The notes under the pieces were generated by a model that did no database searches, was not told the origin of the DNA, and saw only the letters and a program-made list of their open reading frames with translations. A stretch of 48,244 nt of DNA from Streptomyces sp. SolWspMP-5a-2 (lineage in GTDB: Bacteria > Actinomycetota > Actinomycetes > Streptomycetales > Streptomycetaceae). Position 1 is the stretch's first letter. The number at the start of each line of letters is the position of its first letter. Below are positions 27,569-36,587 of the stretch, in pieces. The position numbers and the translations under genes were made by a program. Location: NCBI RefSeq assembly GCF_900091845.1, contig NZ_FMCI01000099.1, positions 1 to 48,244 on the forward strand, given 5' to 3'.

Positions 27569-29410
27569 ATGTGCGGCATCACCGGCTGGATATCCTTCGA
27601 TCGCGACCTGGGCACCGAAGGCGCCACATTGGATGCAATGACCGAGACGATGTCCTGCCGTGGCCCCGACGACCGCGGCACCTGGGTCCAGGGCCACGCC
27701 GCCCTCGGGCACCGCAGGCTCGCGATCATCGACCTGCCCGGCGGCCGGCAGCCGATGAGCGCCGACACCCCGCACGGGACCGTGGCCCTCGTCTACTCGG
27801 GCGAGACCTACAACTTCGGTGAGCTGCGCCGCGAACTCGACGGCCGCGGCCACCGGTTCACCACCGACTCCGACACCGAGGTGGTCCTGCGCGGCTACCT
27901 CGAATGGGGCGACCGGGTCGCCGAACGCCTCAACGGCATGTACGCGTTCGCCGTCTGGGACGGCCGCCGCGACCAGCTCGTCATGATCCGCGACCGCATG
28001 GGCATCAAGCCCTTCTACTACCGCCCGACCGCCGACGGCGTCCTGTTCGGCTCCGAACCCAAGGCGATCCTCGCCAACCCGCTGGCCCCCGCCCGGGTCA
28101 CCGCCGACGGGCTGCGCGAGCTGTTCACCATGGTCAAGACCCCCGGGCACGCCATCTGGGACGGCATCGCCGAGGTCGAACCCGGCACGGTCGTCACCGT
28201 CGACCGCGCGGGCGTCCACCGGCGCGTCTACTGGGAGCTGGAGACCCGCCCGCACACCGACGACCGCGACACCACCATCGCCACCGTCCGCTCCCTCCTC
28301 GACGACATCGTGCGCCGCCAGCTCGTCGCCGACGTCCCGCGCTGCACCCTGCTCTCCGGCGGCCTCGACTCGTCCGCCATGACCGCCATCGCCGCCCGCC
28401 AGCTCGGCGAGCACGGCGAGAAGGTGCGCAGCTTCGCCGTCGACTTCGTCGGCCAGGCCGACCGGTTCGTCGCCGACGAACTGCGCGGCACCCCCGACAC
28501 CCCGTACGTCCACGACGTCGCGCGCGCCTCGGGCACCGACCACCAGGACATCGTCCTGGACGCCCAGGCCCTCGCCGACCCTGACATCCGCGCGAAGGTG
28601 ATCAGGGCCCGCGACCTGCCCACCGGGTTCGGCGACATGGACGCCTCGCTCTACCTGCTGTTCCGGGCGATCCGCGAGCAGTCGACCGTCGCCCTGTCCG
28701 GCGAGTCCGCCGACGAGGTCTTCGGCGGCTACCTCCAGTTCTTCGACGAGGAGGCCCGCCGCGGCGAGAACTTCCCCTGGCTGGCGACCTTCGGCCGCCA
28801 CTTCGGCGACGACGCGGAGGTGCTGCGCCCCGACCTGCTGGCCTCCCTCGACCTGGACGGGTACGTCGCCGACAGCTACCGCGGCGCCATCGCGACGATC
28901 CGCCGCCTCGACGGGGAGAGCGACTTCGAGTACCGGATGCGGCGGATCAGCCACCTCCACCTCACCCGCTTCGTCCGGGTGCTGCTCGACCGCAAGGACC
29001 GCGCGAGCATGGCCGTCGGCCTGGAGGTCCGGGTGCCGTTCTGCGACCACCGGCTCGTCGAGTACGTCTACAACACCCCGTGGGCGCTGAAGTCGTTCGA
29101 CGGCCGGGAGAAGAGCCTGCTGCGGGAGGCCACCGCCGACGTCCTGCCGCGCTCCGTCTACGACCGGGTCAAGAGCCCCTACCCCTCCACCCAGGACCCC
29201 AAGTACGCGGCGGCGCTCCAGGACCAGGCCAAGGACCTGCTGGCCCGCCCCGACCACCAGGTCTTCGACCTCGTCGACCGGGACCGGCTGCACCGCTTCG
29301 CCCACCGCGACCTGCCCGTGCACACCCAGGCCGACCGGCGCGGCCTGGAGCGCGCGCTCGACCTCGCGGTCTGGCTCGACCTCTACCGCCCCGAGCTGCG
29401 CATCGGCTGA
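27569..29410 (+). CDS. asnB: Asparagine synthase (glutamine-hydrolysing)
   Basis: A 613-residue, two-domain amidotransferase making asparagine from aspartate, glutamine and ATP. The N-terminal Ntn glutaminase starts with the catalytic Cys (MCGITGW), then CRGPDDRG, HRRLAIIDL and the modified YSGETYNF motif. The synthetase domain carries the PPi loop LSGGLDSS (about 260-267), SGESADEVFGGY, and RKDRASMAVGLEVRVPFCDHRLVEY. The length matches the AsnB/AsnO group. The ATG has GGGAGG at good spacing. The gene stands alone and converges with the LtrA gene. In streptomycetes, homologues serve primary asparagine synthesis or amidation in antibiotic pathways; no biosynthetic cluster surrounds this one, so primary metabolism is favoured. 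Confidence 0.93.
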   Translation: MCGITGWISFDRDLGTEGATLDAMTETMSCRGPDDRGTWVQGHAALGHRRLAIIDLPGGRQPMSADTPHGTVALVYSGETYNFGELRRELDGRGHRFTTDSDTEVVLRGYLEWGDRVAERLNGMYAFAVWDGRRDQLVMIRDRMGIKPFYYRPTADGVLFGSEPKAILANPLAPARVTADGLRELFTMVKTPGHAIWDGIAEVEPGTVVTVDRAGVHRRVYWELETRPHTDDRDTTIATVRSLLDDIVRRQLVADVPRCTLLSGGLDSSAMTAIAARQLGEHGEKVRSFAVDFVGQADRFVADELRGTPDTPYVHDVARASGTDHQDIVLDAQALADPDIRAKVIRARDLPTGFGDMDASLYLLFRAIREQSTVALSGESADEVFGGYLQFFDEEARRGENFPWLATFGRHFGDDAEVLRPDLLASLDLDGYVADSYRGAIATIRRLDGESDFEYRMRRISHLHLTRFVRVLLDRKDRASMAVGLEVRVPFCDHRLVEYVYNTPWALKSFDGREKSLLREATADVLPRSVYDRVKSPYPSTQDPKYAAALQDQAKDLLARPDHQVFDLVDRDRLHRFAHRDLPVHTQADRRGLERALDLAVWLDLYRPELRIG

Positions 29411-29426
29411 CGGAGCGGCACGTCAG
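29407..29426. terminator. Short hairpin between convergent asnB and ltrA-like genes
   Basis: CTGACG-N8-CGTCAG is a perfect 6-bp stem that overlaps the asnB stop codon. It is the only dyad in the 21-nt space between the two genes. Confidence 0.4.
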
Positions 29427-29431
29427 GGGGC

Positions 29432-30649
29432 TCAGGCCGGCGAAGCCGCCGTGTCCTGGGCCCCGTCGCCGCCGTGCCGCCCGCGGAAGGTCGGCCAGAG
29501 GGTGACCAGCACCAGCAGCCAGACCACGGTCACCGTGTGCACCTCGGAGCCGAACGCGGCCAGCAGCAGGGGCGCCAGGGTGCACGGCAGGGTGACGGAC
29601 AGCAGCCGGTGGCCGCGCCCGCGGGCGTGCGGCAGCCACGCGATCCCGCTCAGCAGGAAGTACCCGGCCAGCGCCGAGCACAGCAGCCACCGGGTGGTGT
29701 CGGGCAGCGTCTCCAGGTGCTCGACGGCGGCACCGAGCGCGGCGGCCAGCGCCGCCAGGCACCCGGCGACGAAGCAGTGCAGCGGCAGCGCGATGCGGAC
29801 CGGCAGCGCACCGGCCGTCAGCAGCGGCACTCCGCCCGAGCCCTGCCGGAACGACAGCCCCCAGAGCGACACCAGCAGGAAGAACGCGGCGATGGCCAGC
29901 CCGTAGACCTTCCTGTCCCACTCGACGTCGGAGGTCGCCTCGACCATCTGCAGGACGCCCTCGCCCAGCACGATGATGACGAACAGGCCGAGCCGCTCGG
30001 TGAGATGCTCCGACTGCGACCGCGCCACCGACACCGGTCCGCCCTCCCCGCGCCCCGGCCGCCGCGCCTCGCGCCGGTTCTGCGCCTGCTGGCGCTTGAC
30101 GAAGTCGCGCGCGGAGACGGCGAACGTGACGTACAGGTCGAGGGCGACGCCGAGGGCCCAGAGCCAGTAACGGGTCGGGTCGTGGGCCCAGATGGAGACG
30201 ATCCACGGCACGACACCGAGCGACATCTGCGCGGCCGGCCAGTCGACGAGCACCTCGCGCCGCCGCTGCCAGGCCCGGTTGGCCAGCAGCCGGGTCAGCA
30301 CGTAGGCGAGGGCGAACACCCGGGCGTGCTGGTCGTCGCCCTCGTGCACGCCCGACACGGACGCGGCCATCACGGCCATGCCGAACATCGCGGCCAGCAC
30401 GGTCCTGGTGTGGGTGTCCTCGCCCGCCACGTTCGCGTACAGGGTGAAGGAGATCCACGCGGTCCACAGCGCGAGGAACAGCAGCGCGTACAGGCCGAGT
30501 TCGTGCAGTCCGGGGGAGCCGAGCAGCAGATGCGCGATCTGCTGGACCCCCGCGACGGCCACCAGGTCGAAGAACAGTTCCAGCCAGCTCGCGTGCCGTT
30601 CCTCCCGGGGAGCCCGTCCCGCGGTGGGCTCCGTCTTCACGTCGTTCAC
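29432..30649 (-). CDS. Low temperature requirement protein A (LtrA) family membrane protein
   Basis: A 405-residue integral membrane protein with about ten hydrophobic segments. The family signature ERHASWLELFFDLVAVAGVQQ is near the N-terminus, and SEHLTERLGLFVIIVLGEGV in the second half matches the LtrA-conserved ERLGLF-IIVLGE motif. LtrA was named in Listeria for growth at low temperature; its biochemical role is unknown. I chose the GTG (V-N-D-V-K) with CAGGAG 5 nt upstream rather than a longer GTG frame beginning 23 codons earlier, which has no ribosome site and atypical composition. The C-terminus is a short hydrophilic tail. Confidence 0.88.
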   Translation of the reverse strand: MNDVKTEPTAGRAPREERHASWLELFFDLVAVAGVQQIAHLLLGSPGLHELGLYALLFLALWTAWISFTLYANVAGEDTHTRTVLAAMFGMAVMAASVSGVHEGDDQHARVFALAYVLTRLLANRAWQRRREVLVDWPAAQMSLGVVPWIVSIWAHDPTRYWLWALGVALDLYVTFAVSARDFVKRQQAQNRREARRPGRGEGGPVSVARSQSEHLTERLGLFVIIVLGEGVLQMVEATSDVEWDRKVYGLAIAAFFLLVSLWGLSFRQGSGGVPLLTAGALPVRIALPLHCFVAGCLAALAAALGAAVEHLETLPDTTRWLLCSALAGYFLLSGIAWLPHARGRGHRLLSVTLPCTLAPLLLAAFGSEVHTVTVVWLLVLVTLWPTFRGRHGGDGAQDTAASPA

Positions 30650-30749
30650 GTCACTCCTGTGCCCGGTCGGCTGTCGCAGCCCCACACAGTAGTCACTCTC
30701 CGGCAGGGCCGCGCACACGGGCGCCGCGGTGTCCCGGAACCCGCCCGGA

Positions 30750-32375
30750 TCAGGGGAGATGACCCTTGGACGCCGGTTTGGCGGGTCCCGCGAGCAGAAG
30801 GTGCTCCAGGGCCTCGAAGCGCCCGTCGGCCCGGTCGCCCGAGCGCCGCGAGGTGAGCAGGGTGGTGATCCAGCCCGCGAGGAACCCCGCGGGGACGGAG
30901 GCGAGGGCGGTGGTGTTGAAGGGGAACCAGTCGAAGTGGGCGTCGGGGAAGGCGGACAGCGGGCTCCCGGAGACCAGGCTGGTCCCGGTCATCAGCACCA
31001 GGACACTGAGGCTGCCGACGAGGAGCGTGGCCAGCAGCCCGGCGCGGGTGTAGCGGCGCCAGAAGAGGCTGTAGAGGAGCGCGGGCGCTATCGCGGAGGC
31101 GCCCAGGCAGAACGAGACGGTGGCCAGCGGCTGGAGGCTGCGGTGCTGGGCGAGCACCGCCAGCAGGATGACGGGGACCCCGATGCCCAGCGCGCAGACC
31201 CGGGCCAGGTTGAGTTCGCGGGCCGGGGCCGGCGGGGTGCGGCGGCTCGCGGTGAGGTCGTGGGCGAGGGTGTTGGCGCAGGCCAGCGTCATGCTGGCGA
31301 CGGAGGCGAGCAGGGTCAGGAAGACGGCGGTGGTGACGGTGGCGAAGAGCAGACTCTCGGCGCGGGACATGTCGGCGCCGAAGGCCGCCCGCGCGCCCAG
31401 CAGATAGGCGGTGCTGCCGTGCGGGTCGGCGCCCGCTATCTGGGCCCGGCCCAGGAGCGCCATGGCGCCGGTGCACACGAGGGTCAGCAGCAGCACGAAG
31501 AGGGCGACCGAGGCCACGGCCCAGGACATCGCCCGGCGCACCTGCCGGGGGGTGCCGGCCGTGTACATGCGCATCGTGACGTGCGGGAGGCAGGCGCCGC
31601 CCAGCACGATGGCGAGCTGGGTGCTGGCCATGTCGAGCGCCGGGTACGGGCCGCTCCTGTACTGCAGGCCCCAGGTGAGGTACCCGGGTCCGGCGCCGCT
31701 CTGCCGGGCGGCGGTGTGGAAGAGGGCCTGCGGGCTCCAGCCGAAGGAGCGCAGGACCAGGACGGTGACGACGAGCCCGGAGACCAGCAGTACCACGGTC
31801 TTGATGATCTGGATGAGCGCGGTGCCGCGCATCCCGCCCAGGGCCGCGTAGCTGATCATGAGCGCCCCGGCGCCGACGACACAGCCGTTCTTCATGGTGC
31901 TGTCGGAGAACCCCAATACGAATGCCAGGAGTTGGCCGACCCCGGCGAGCTGCACGACCATCATCGGCACCAGCGAGGCGAGGGTGACCAGGCAGGCGGT
32001 GATCCGCACCGCGCGTCCCGGACGGCGCCGCGCGAGGACGTCGCCCATGGTGAACCGGCCGGTGTTGTGCAGGGGTTCGGCGAGCACGAACATCAGCAGC
32101 ATCAGCGAGAGCAGGGTGCTCAGGGCGAGCACGATGCCGTCGTACCCGCACAGCGCGATGATCCCGCCGACGGTCAGGACGGTCGCCGCGGAGATGTAGT
32201 CACCGGCGACGGCCAGCCCGTTGCGCAGCGGCGACAGGGTCCGGTAGCCGGTGTAGAAGTCGTCGAGGTCGTCCCCCGCGGGCCCGGTCAGCACGCACAG
32301 CAGCAGGGTGACGGCGACGACGGAGCAGAACGCGACGAGGGACCAGGACTGGGCGGCTCCGCTGAACCCGGTCAC
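30750..32375 (-). CDS. Solute:sodium symporter (ActP-like)
   Basis: A 541-residue, about 13-TM permease of the SSS family. Near the N-terminus is DDFYTGYRTLSPLRNGLAVAGDYISAATVL (quoted by its ends, about 36-65), the 'YTG-R-N-A-AGD-SAA' pattern of ActP acetate/glycolate permeases. Other family marks are AALGGMRG, CLPHVTMRMYT and ASMTLACANTLAHDL. The GTG start overlaps the stop of the upstream DUF485 gene by 4 nt, the usual partner arrangement (YjcH-ActP). It likely imports a short monocarboxylate with Na+; the exact substrate is not readable. Confidence 0.92.
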   Translation of the reverse strand: MTGFSGAAQSWSLVAFCSVVAVTLLLCVLTGPAGDDLDDFYTGYRTLSPLRNGLAVAGDYISAATVLTVGGIIALCGYDGIVLALSTLLSLMLLMFVLAEPLHNTGRFTMGDVLARRRPGRAVRITACLVTLASLVPMMVVQLAGVGQLLAFVLGFSDSTMKNGCVVGAGALMISYAALGGMRGTALIQIIKTVVLLVSGLVVTVLVLRSFGWSPQALFHTAARQSGAGPGYLTWGLQYRSGPYPALDMASTQLAIVLGGACLPHVTMRMYTAGTPRQVRRAMSWAVASVALFVLLLTLVCTGAMALLGRAQIAGADPHGSTAYLLGARAAFGADMSRAESLLFATVTTAVFLTLLASVASMTLACANTLAHDLTASRRTPPAPARELNLARVCALGIGVPVILLAVLAQHRSLQPLATVSFCLGASAIAPALLYSLFWRRYTRAGLLATLLVGSLSVLVLMTGTSLVSGSPLSAFPDAHFDWFPFNTTALASVPAGFLAGWITTLLTSRRSGDRADGRFEALEHLLLAGPAKPASKGHLP

Positions 32376-32821
32376 GGCGCGCGCTCCGGCGCCGGGGCGT
32401 CCCGCCGGTCGTAGTCGCGCACCCGGCGGGCCAGCGGGTCGACGAATCTGCGCGCCGTCCACTCGTAGAGCAGCACGGCCAGCCAGGTGAACGGGAGTTG
32501 GACGAGGGCGAGCAGCAGCCCGGTGGGCAGTCCGCCGGGCGCGGGCCTGGTCATCAGCGAGGGGACCTCGACGGTGAGCGCGAGGAAGAGGGCGAAGGGG
32601 GCCACCGCGAGGAAGGCGGCGACCCGGCGCTGGCGCCGTCCGGCCCGGCGCAGCAGCCGCAGGGTGCGGTGCGGCCCGTCATAGGGGGTGGTGGGCTGCG
32701 GGACGGCTTCCTGGTCCTCGTCCGACGACCAGGCGGGGCCGCGGCGCGGCGGCGCGGGGGAGGAGGAGGGATGCCCCGGCTCGGGCAGGGCGGGGCGTAA
32801 CTCGGAGCTGTCGTGGGACAT
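32372..32821 (-). CDS. DUF485 family membrane protein
   Basis: A 149-residue protein with a hydrophilic, Pro-rich N-terminus (about 1-60) and two TM helices (about 68-88 and 100-122; VAAFLAVAPFALFLALTV and LLLALVQLPFTWLAVLLYEW). DUF485/YjcH proteins are encoded immediately upstream of ActP-type symporters and are thought to assist them. The ATG has AGGAG 9 nt upstream. It overlaps the symporter start (4 nt), implying coupled translation. Confidence 0.88.
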   Translation of the reverse strand: MSHDSSELRPALPEPGHPSSSPAPPRRGPAWSSDEDQEAVPQPTTPYDGPHRTLRLLRRAGRRQRRVAAFLAVAPFALFLALTVEVPSLMTRPAPGGLPTGLLLALVQLPFTWLAVLLYEWTARRFVDPLARRVRDYDRRDAPAPERAP

Positions 32822-33142
32822 CCCGGAATCTCCTGGCGGGACATGGGCCCGGAGTGACGACGGACCGCGAGACGACGGGGGAGCGGTTCGGCTGATCGCA
32901 CGCTATGCGGCCCGAGCGCCGCGCGCGACAACCTTCCACCAACTCTCCTGTCGAAACCTTTTGCGGCCCTGACCTCGCACGTTTTTCCTGTGACCGACGG
33001 TAACGAGATGCGCGGGAGGGACCGGTGTGACCGGACGCCCCGGTTCCCTCCAGAGCGGGGGAGATCGGATCAGGACAGCGGAGAGCGGTGCGGGGGACAG
33101 GGCACCGGCCCCGCCTCCCGCACCGCTCCCGGTCACGCTCCG
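32822..33142. other. 321-bp intergenic region upstream of the symporter operon
   Basis: Right side: the fasciclin-gene terminator (listed). Left side: a locally A/T-rich stretch (about 32,890-32,990). On the minus strand TTGTCG, 18 nt, CATAGC could be the symporter-operon promoter; this is a weak match. No coding frame. Confidence 0.5.
33083..33128 (-). terminator. Terminator of the molybdoenzyme-FAS1 operon
   Basis: GAGCGGTGCGGG pairs perfectly with CCCGCACCGCTC (12 bp, 22-nt loop), 14 nt past the stop of the FAS1 gene. Confidence 0.8.
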
Positions 33143-33802
33143 TCAGCTGGTGGGCATCAGGACGTTGTCGATGATGTAGACGTTGGCGTTGGCGGTCTTC
33201 ACGTTGCCGCAGACGACCTTCGCCGTGCCGTTGACGGTGTAGGACTCACCCGAGCCGGCGGTGGTCAGCTTGGACTTCTCCAGCGTGGTGAACGAGCCCT
33301 TGCCCAGCTCCTGCGGCGTCACCTTCTGGCCGACGACGTGGTAGGTGAGGACCTTGGTCAGCTCGGCCTTGTCGTTGAGGATCTTGTCGAGGGTGGCCTT
33401 CGGGATCTTCGCGAAGGCGTCGTTGGTCGGCGCGAACACGGTGATGTTCTGGGCATTGTTGAGGGTGTCGACCAGACCGGCCTTCTTCACCGCCGAGACC
33501 AGCGTGGACAGCGCGGGGTTGTTGGAGGCGGCCGTCGCGACCGGGTCCTTGGCCATGCCGCTGAAGGAACCGGCGCCGCTCTTGGGCACCGCTCCACAGG
33601 CCGTGCCGAACGGCTCGTCGGCGGAGGCGGTGCTGCCCGCGCCGGTCATGCCCTCCTCCGAAGCGGCGGCCGACGCGGACGCCGAGGCCGAGGACTTCGA
33701 CGACGCCGAGTCGCTGCTGCTGCCCGAGCAGGCGCTGAGGGCGAGCGGAAGCACGGCCGCGGCAGCCAGGGTGACGGCGGAGCGACGGATACGGGTGTTC
33801 AT
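33143..33802 (-). CDS. FAS1 (fasciclin) domain lipoprotein
   Basis: A 219-residue secreted lipoprotein. The signal peptide ends at the lipobox LSAC (lipidated Cys 25), followed by a Ser/Ala-rich linker. A single FAS1 domain spans about 80-219, with the conserved boxes NITVFAPTNDAFAKIP and YHVVGQ and the ending NVYIIDNVLMP. It resembles mycobacterial MPT70/MPT83-type proteins, which mediate adhesion or signalling at the envelope. Two Cys (about 69 and 198, in FGTACGAV and VVCGNV) could form a disulphide. The ATG has AGGAG upstream. It lies 61 nt after the molybdoenzyme gene and shares its transcript. Confidence 0.92.
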   Translation of the reverse strand: MNTRIRRSAVTLAAAAVLPLALSACSGSSSDSASSKSSASASASAAASEEGMTGAGSTASADEPFGTACGAVPKSGAGSFSGMAKDPVATAASNNPALSTLVSAVKKAGLVDTLNNAQNITVFAPTNDAFAKIPKATLDKILNDKAELTKVLTYHVVGQKVTPQELGKGSFTTLEKSKLTTAGSGESYTVNGTAKVVCGNVKTANANVYIIDNVLMPTS

Positions 33803-33863
33803 TGTTTCTCCTGGTGATAGTCGCGGCCGAGCCGCATTTGGGGGAGGGGAATGGTCTGGGGGG

Positions 33864-35474
33864 TCAGTCCACGGTCACGACCACCGAGTGCCAGCCGCTG
33901 GCGCCGTCGGGGATGGTCTGCGTCCGCTTCTCGGTCTGGGTGCGGCCGGTGCCGTCGGTGGCGCGCACGGTGAGGGTGTGGCCGCCCTTGACGGCCTGCC
34001 ACGGGTGGGACCACTGGCGCCAGGTGTCCCGGGTGTCCTGGGCGGCCAGCCTGGCCCGCTCCCAGGGCCCGTCGTCGATGCGCACCTCGACCCTCTCGAT
34101 GCCCCGGTGCTGCGCCCAGGCGACGCCGCCGATCATGACGGTGCCCGCCTTGGGGCGCGCGAAGGGCTTCGGGGTGTCGATGCGCGACTCGGTCTTGATC
34201 GGCCCGAGGCGCGCCCATCCGCGCTGCACCCAGTAGGGGTCGTACGCCTCGAAGGTGGTCAGTTCGAGGTCGGTGAGCCACTTGCAGGCGGAGACGTACC
34301 CGTAGAGACCGGGCACCACCATGCGCACCGGGAAGCCGTGGTCGAAGGGGAGCGGCTGGCCGTTCATGCCGAGGGCGAGGAGGGAGTCGCGGCCGTCCAT
34401 GACCTCCTCGACGGGGCTGCCGATGGTCATGCCGTCGACCGAGCGGGCGACCAGCTGGGTGGCGGGCCCGCCCTTCGACGGCGGTTTCACCCCGCTCTCG
34501 GCGAGCAGGTCGGCCAGCCGGGCGCCGATCCAGCGGGCGTTGCCCACGTAGGGGCCGCCGACCTCGTTCGAGACGCAGGTGAGGGTGATGTCCCGTTCGA
34601 TCAGCTCCCGCGCGAGCAGGTCCGCGAAGGAGAGGTCGAGGGGCCGGGTCACCCCCTTGCCGTGCACCCGCAGCCGCCAGGTGGTGGCGTCCACCTTCGG
34701 GACGACGAGGGCGGTGTCGACGCGGTAGAAGGAGCCGTTCGGCGTGATGAAGGGGCTGACGCCCGGGATCCGCACCTGGGCGCCGCGCGGCACGGGGGCG
34801 GCCGGGGACTGCGGCCTGGGCAGCACCACCTTGTCCCGGGAGGCGACGGCGCTCTGCCCGCTCGCGGCGCCGAGGGTGCGTCCGACCACCAGGGCACCGG
34901 CCGAGGCGGCGGCAGCGGCGGTCGCCGTGACCACGAACGCGCGCCGGTCCCAGCCGGGTTCACCGTTCTCCTCGGACGGCGGCTCCCCGGCCGGGGCGGC
35001 CGACCGGGACGGCAGGCGTCCGACGAGGTGGTACAGCAGCAGCGCGCCGACGACGGCGCCCACGATCGACGGCAGCGCGTCCGCCGGGCCCTCGGAGTCG
35101 GGGCGGCTCAGCGCGGCCACCGCCCCCACCGCGCCGAACAGCAGCACACCGGCGGCGCCGACCCGGCGGTGACGCAGGGCCAGAATGCCGAGCGCGAGGG
35201 CGAAAAGCGCCAGCACGACGAGAATTCCGGACTGGAGGACGAGTTTGTCGTCCGTGCCGAAATTCCGGATCGCCCAGTCCTTGACGGTGGCCGGGGTGCG
35301 GTCGATCGCCGCCCCGCCGACCGCCACCACCGGATCGGCCTGCGGCCGTACGGCCGCTGCCACCAGCTCCGCCACGCCGAGCGCGGCGAATCCGGCGAGC
35401 AGGCCGCAGCCCGCGGCGAGGGCCCGCTGAGCCCACCTGCCCGGGGCCGGTGGTTTCTTCCTGTCGTCGGTCAC
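33864..35474 (-). CDS. Membrane-anchored molybdopterin-dependent oxidoreductase (sulfite oxidase fold)
   Basis: A 536-residue protein. It has four N-terminal TM helices (within about 15-155), a fifth hydrophobic segment (about 179-200), then a sulfite-oxidase-fold Moco domain. The Mo-ligating Cys lies in ITLTCVSNEVGGPYVGNARWIG (C300; quoted by its ends). Also seen are VRMVVPGLYGYVSACKWL and a C-terminal Mo-co dimerisation-like domain (WAQHRGIERVEVRIDDGPW). The catalytic part probably faces outside. The start is unsure: GTG at 35474 or GTG at 35519 (15 codons longer), neither with a good ribosome site because hairpin-forming sequence lies here. It pairs with the FAS1 gene. The substrate is unknown; related enzymes reduce oxidised methionine or oxidise sulfite. 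Confidence 0.87.
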   Translation of the reverse strand: MTDDRKKPPAPGRWAQRALAAGCGLLAGFAALGVAELVAAAVRPQADPVVAVGGAAIDRTPATVKDWAIRNFGTDDKLVLQSGILVVLALFALALGILALRHRRVGAAGVLLFGAVGAVAALSRPDSEGPADALPSIVGAVVGALLLYHLVGRLPSRSAAPAGEPPSEENGEPGWDRRAFVVTATAAAAASAGALVVGRTLGAASGQSAVASRDKVVLPRPQSPAAPVPRGAQVRIPGVSPFITPNGSFYRVDTALVVPKVDATTWRLRVHGKGVTRPLDLSFADLLARELIERDITLTCVSNEVGGPYVGNARWIGARLADLLAESGVKPPSKGGPATQLVARSVDGMTIGSPVEEVMDGRDSLLALGMNGQPLPFDHGFPVRMVVPGLYGYVSACKWLTDLELTTFEAYDPYWVQRGWARLGPIKTESRIDTPKPFARPKAGTVMIGGVAWAQHRGIERVEVRIDDGPWERARLAAQDTRDTWRQWSHPWQAVKGGHTLTVRATDGTGRTQTEKRTQTIPDGASGWHSVVVTVD

Positions 35475-35480
35475 GTGGGG

Positions 35481-35562
35481 AATCCGGTCCCGAATGGCGA
35501 CCGGATTGGTGGATTCCACGATCTGATGAATCTTTTTCCCGGACCAATCCGCGCGGTCCGGG
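35481..35562 (-). promoter_or_regulatory. Overlapping inverted repeats in the molybdoenzyme leader
   Basis: AATCCGGTC/GACCGGATT (35481-35489 with 35499-35507, perfect) and CCCGGACC/GGTCCGGG (35538-35545 with 35555-35562, perfect) flank the start region. In addition ACCAATCC (35543-35550) can pair with GGATTGGT (35503-35510), so alternative folds compete. This resembles a leader control element, but I cannot assign it to a known class. Confidence 0.4.
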
Positions 35563-35692
35563 GCTACGTATGCCTATTCCGTCGCCGTGTAAAGCAAATT
35601 CATATGATCGGTCTTCATTCCTCGTCCGCGCGGGGGCCGTTCGCCGGTGACGACGCGGACGGCGGCCCGCACTCCGCGACCCCGCCGCGCGC

Positions 35693-36517
35693 TCACACCC
35701 CGCCGCGCTCGCGCGGGATGCGCTGGCCCGCCTCGATCGCGACCGGCAGCCGGTTCCCGGCGGGCGGCAGCGGGCAGGTCGCCAGATCGGTGTAGGCGCA
35801 CGGCAGGTTCGCCGCCCGGTTGAAGTCGAGGACGACCGTGCCGTCCGCGGCGGGCTCCGCCAGGGCGAGCGAGCGGTTGGCCGCGTAGGTGGTCACCCCG
35901 GAGGTCGCGTCGGTGAACAGCACCGTCAGCCGCCCCGGGAGGTGTCCGGGGAACACGGTCAGGGACAGCTCGTGGCCCTCCAGCGAGAACTCCACGCGGC
36001 CGGGCGCCTCGTACACGTGCTCAAGGCCCTCCACGGCGGCGCCGACCGTCGTCGGACGCGGCGTGTCGAAGGGGACGTAACGGCCCGTCACCACCCAGCG
36101 CGGGTCCGGCGCGTAGGCGGGCGTCCCGGTGAAGGCGGCGCGCAGCGGGGCGTCCGGGTGGCGCGGGCGGACGATGTCGTTGCCGCCGCGCCGGGCCACC
36201 TCGATCACGGCGTCGCCCCAGACCGCGTCGACCCCGCCGCGCTCGGGCAGCACGCCGAAGTGGTGCGTGCCCGTCACCGGCGAGCCGTCCACCGCCAGTT
36301 CCTCCCCGTCGTCGAGCCGTACGTGGACGCCGTCGTCGTCGGTCCACCAGGCGCCCGGGGCGTCCGGGAAGCGCTGCGGGGTTCCGTGCAGCCAGTGCAG
36401 TCCGGTGATCGCGAGGAAGCCGTGCGGCGCGGCGAGACGCTCCTCCTGCGCGCGGTACCAGTCGAGCCAGTCCCGGGTGAAGCCGCGCAGGTCGGTCGTG
36501 GTGGCCTCGGTGGTCAT
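35693..36517 (-). CDS. DUF1684 family protein
   Basis: A 274-residue cytoplasmic protein of the DUF1684 family. It opens with DWLDWYRAQEERLAAPHGFLAITGLHWL and ends with the family hallmark VVLDFNRAANLPCAYTDLATCPLPPAGNRL (both quoted by their ends), followed by LPVAIEAGQ. The function is unknown; the fold is mostly beta. The ATG has AAGGAG at 5-6 nt. It is downstream of the LLM oxidoreductase gene on the same strand (70-nt gap), so the two may be co-transcribed. Confidence 0.88.
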   Translation of the reverse strand: MTTEATTTDLRGFTRDWLDWYRAQEERLAAPHGFLAITGLHWLHGTPQRFPDAPGAWWTDDDGVHVRLDDGEELAVDGSPVTGTHHFGVLPERGGVDAVWGDAVIEVARRGGNDIVRPRHPDAPLRAAFTGTPAYAPDPRWVVTGRYVPFDTPRPTTVGAAVEGLEHVYEAPGRVEFSLEGHELSLTVFPGHLPGRLTVLFTDATSGVTTYAANRSLALAEPAADGTVVLDFNRAANLPCAYTDLATCPLPPAGNRLPVAIEAGQRIPRERGGV

Positions 36518-36587
36518 GGGTGCTCCTTCGTCGTCGTGCGAGGTCCGTCCTCGCGGTCGGGTGCGGTGCGTGCGGGTGGCGGTGCTG

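Noticed and set aside
35574..35612. A short minus-strand ORF (MKTDHMNLLYTATE) in the molybdoenzyme upstream region.
   Set aside because: No ribosome site or conserved motif; more likely part of the A/T-rich promoter.
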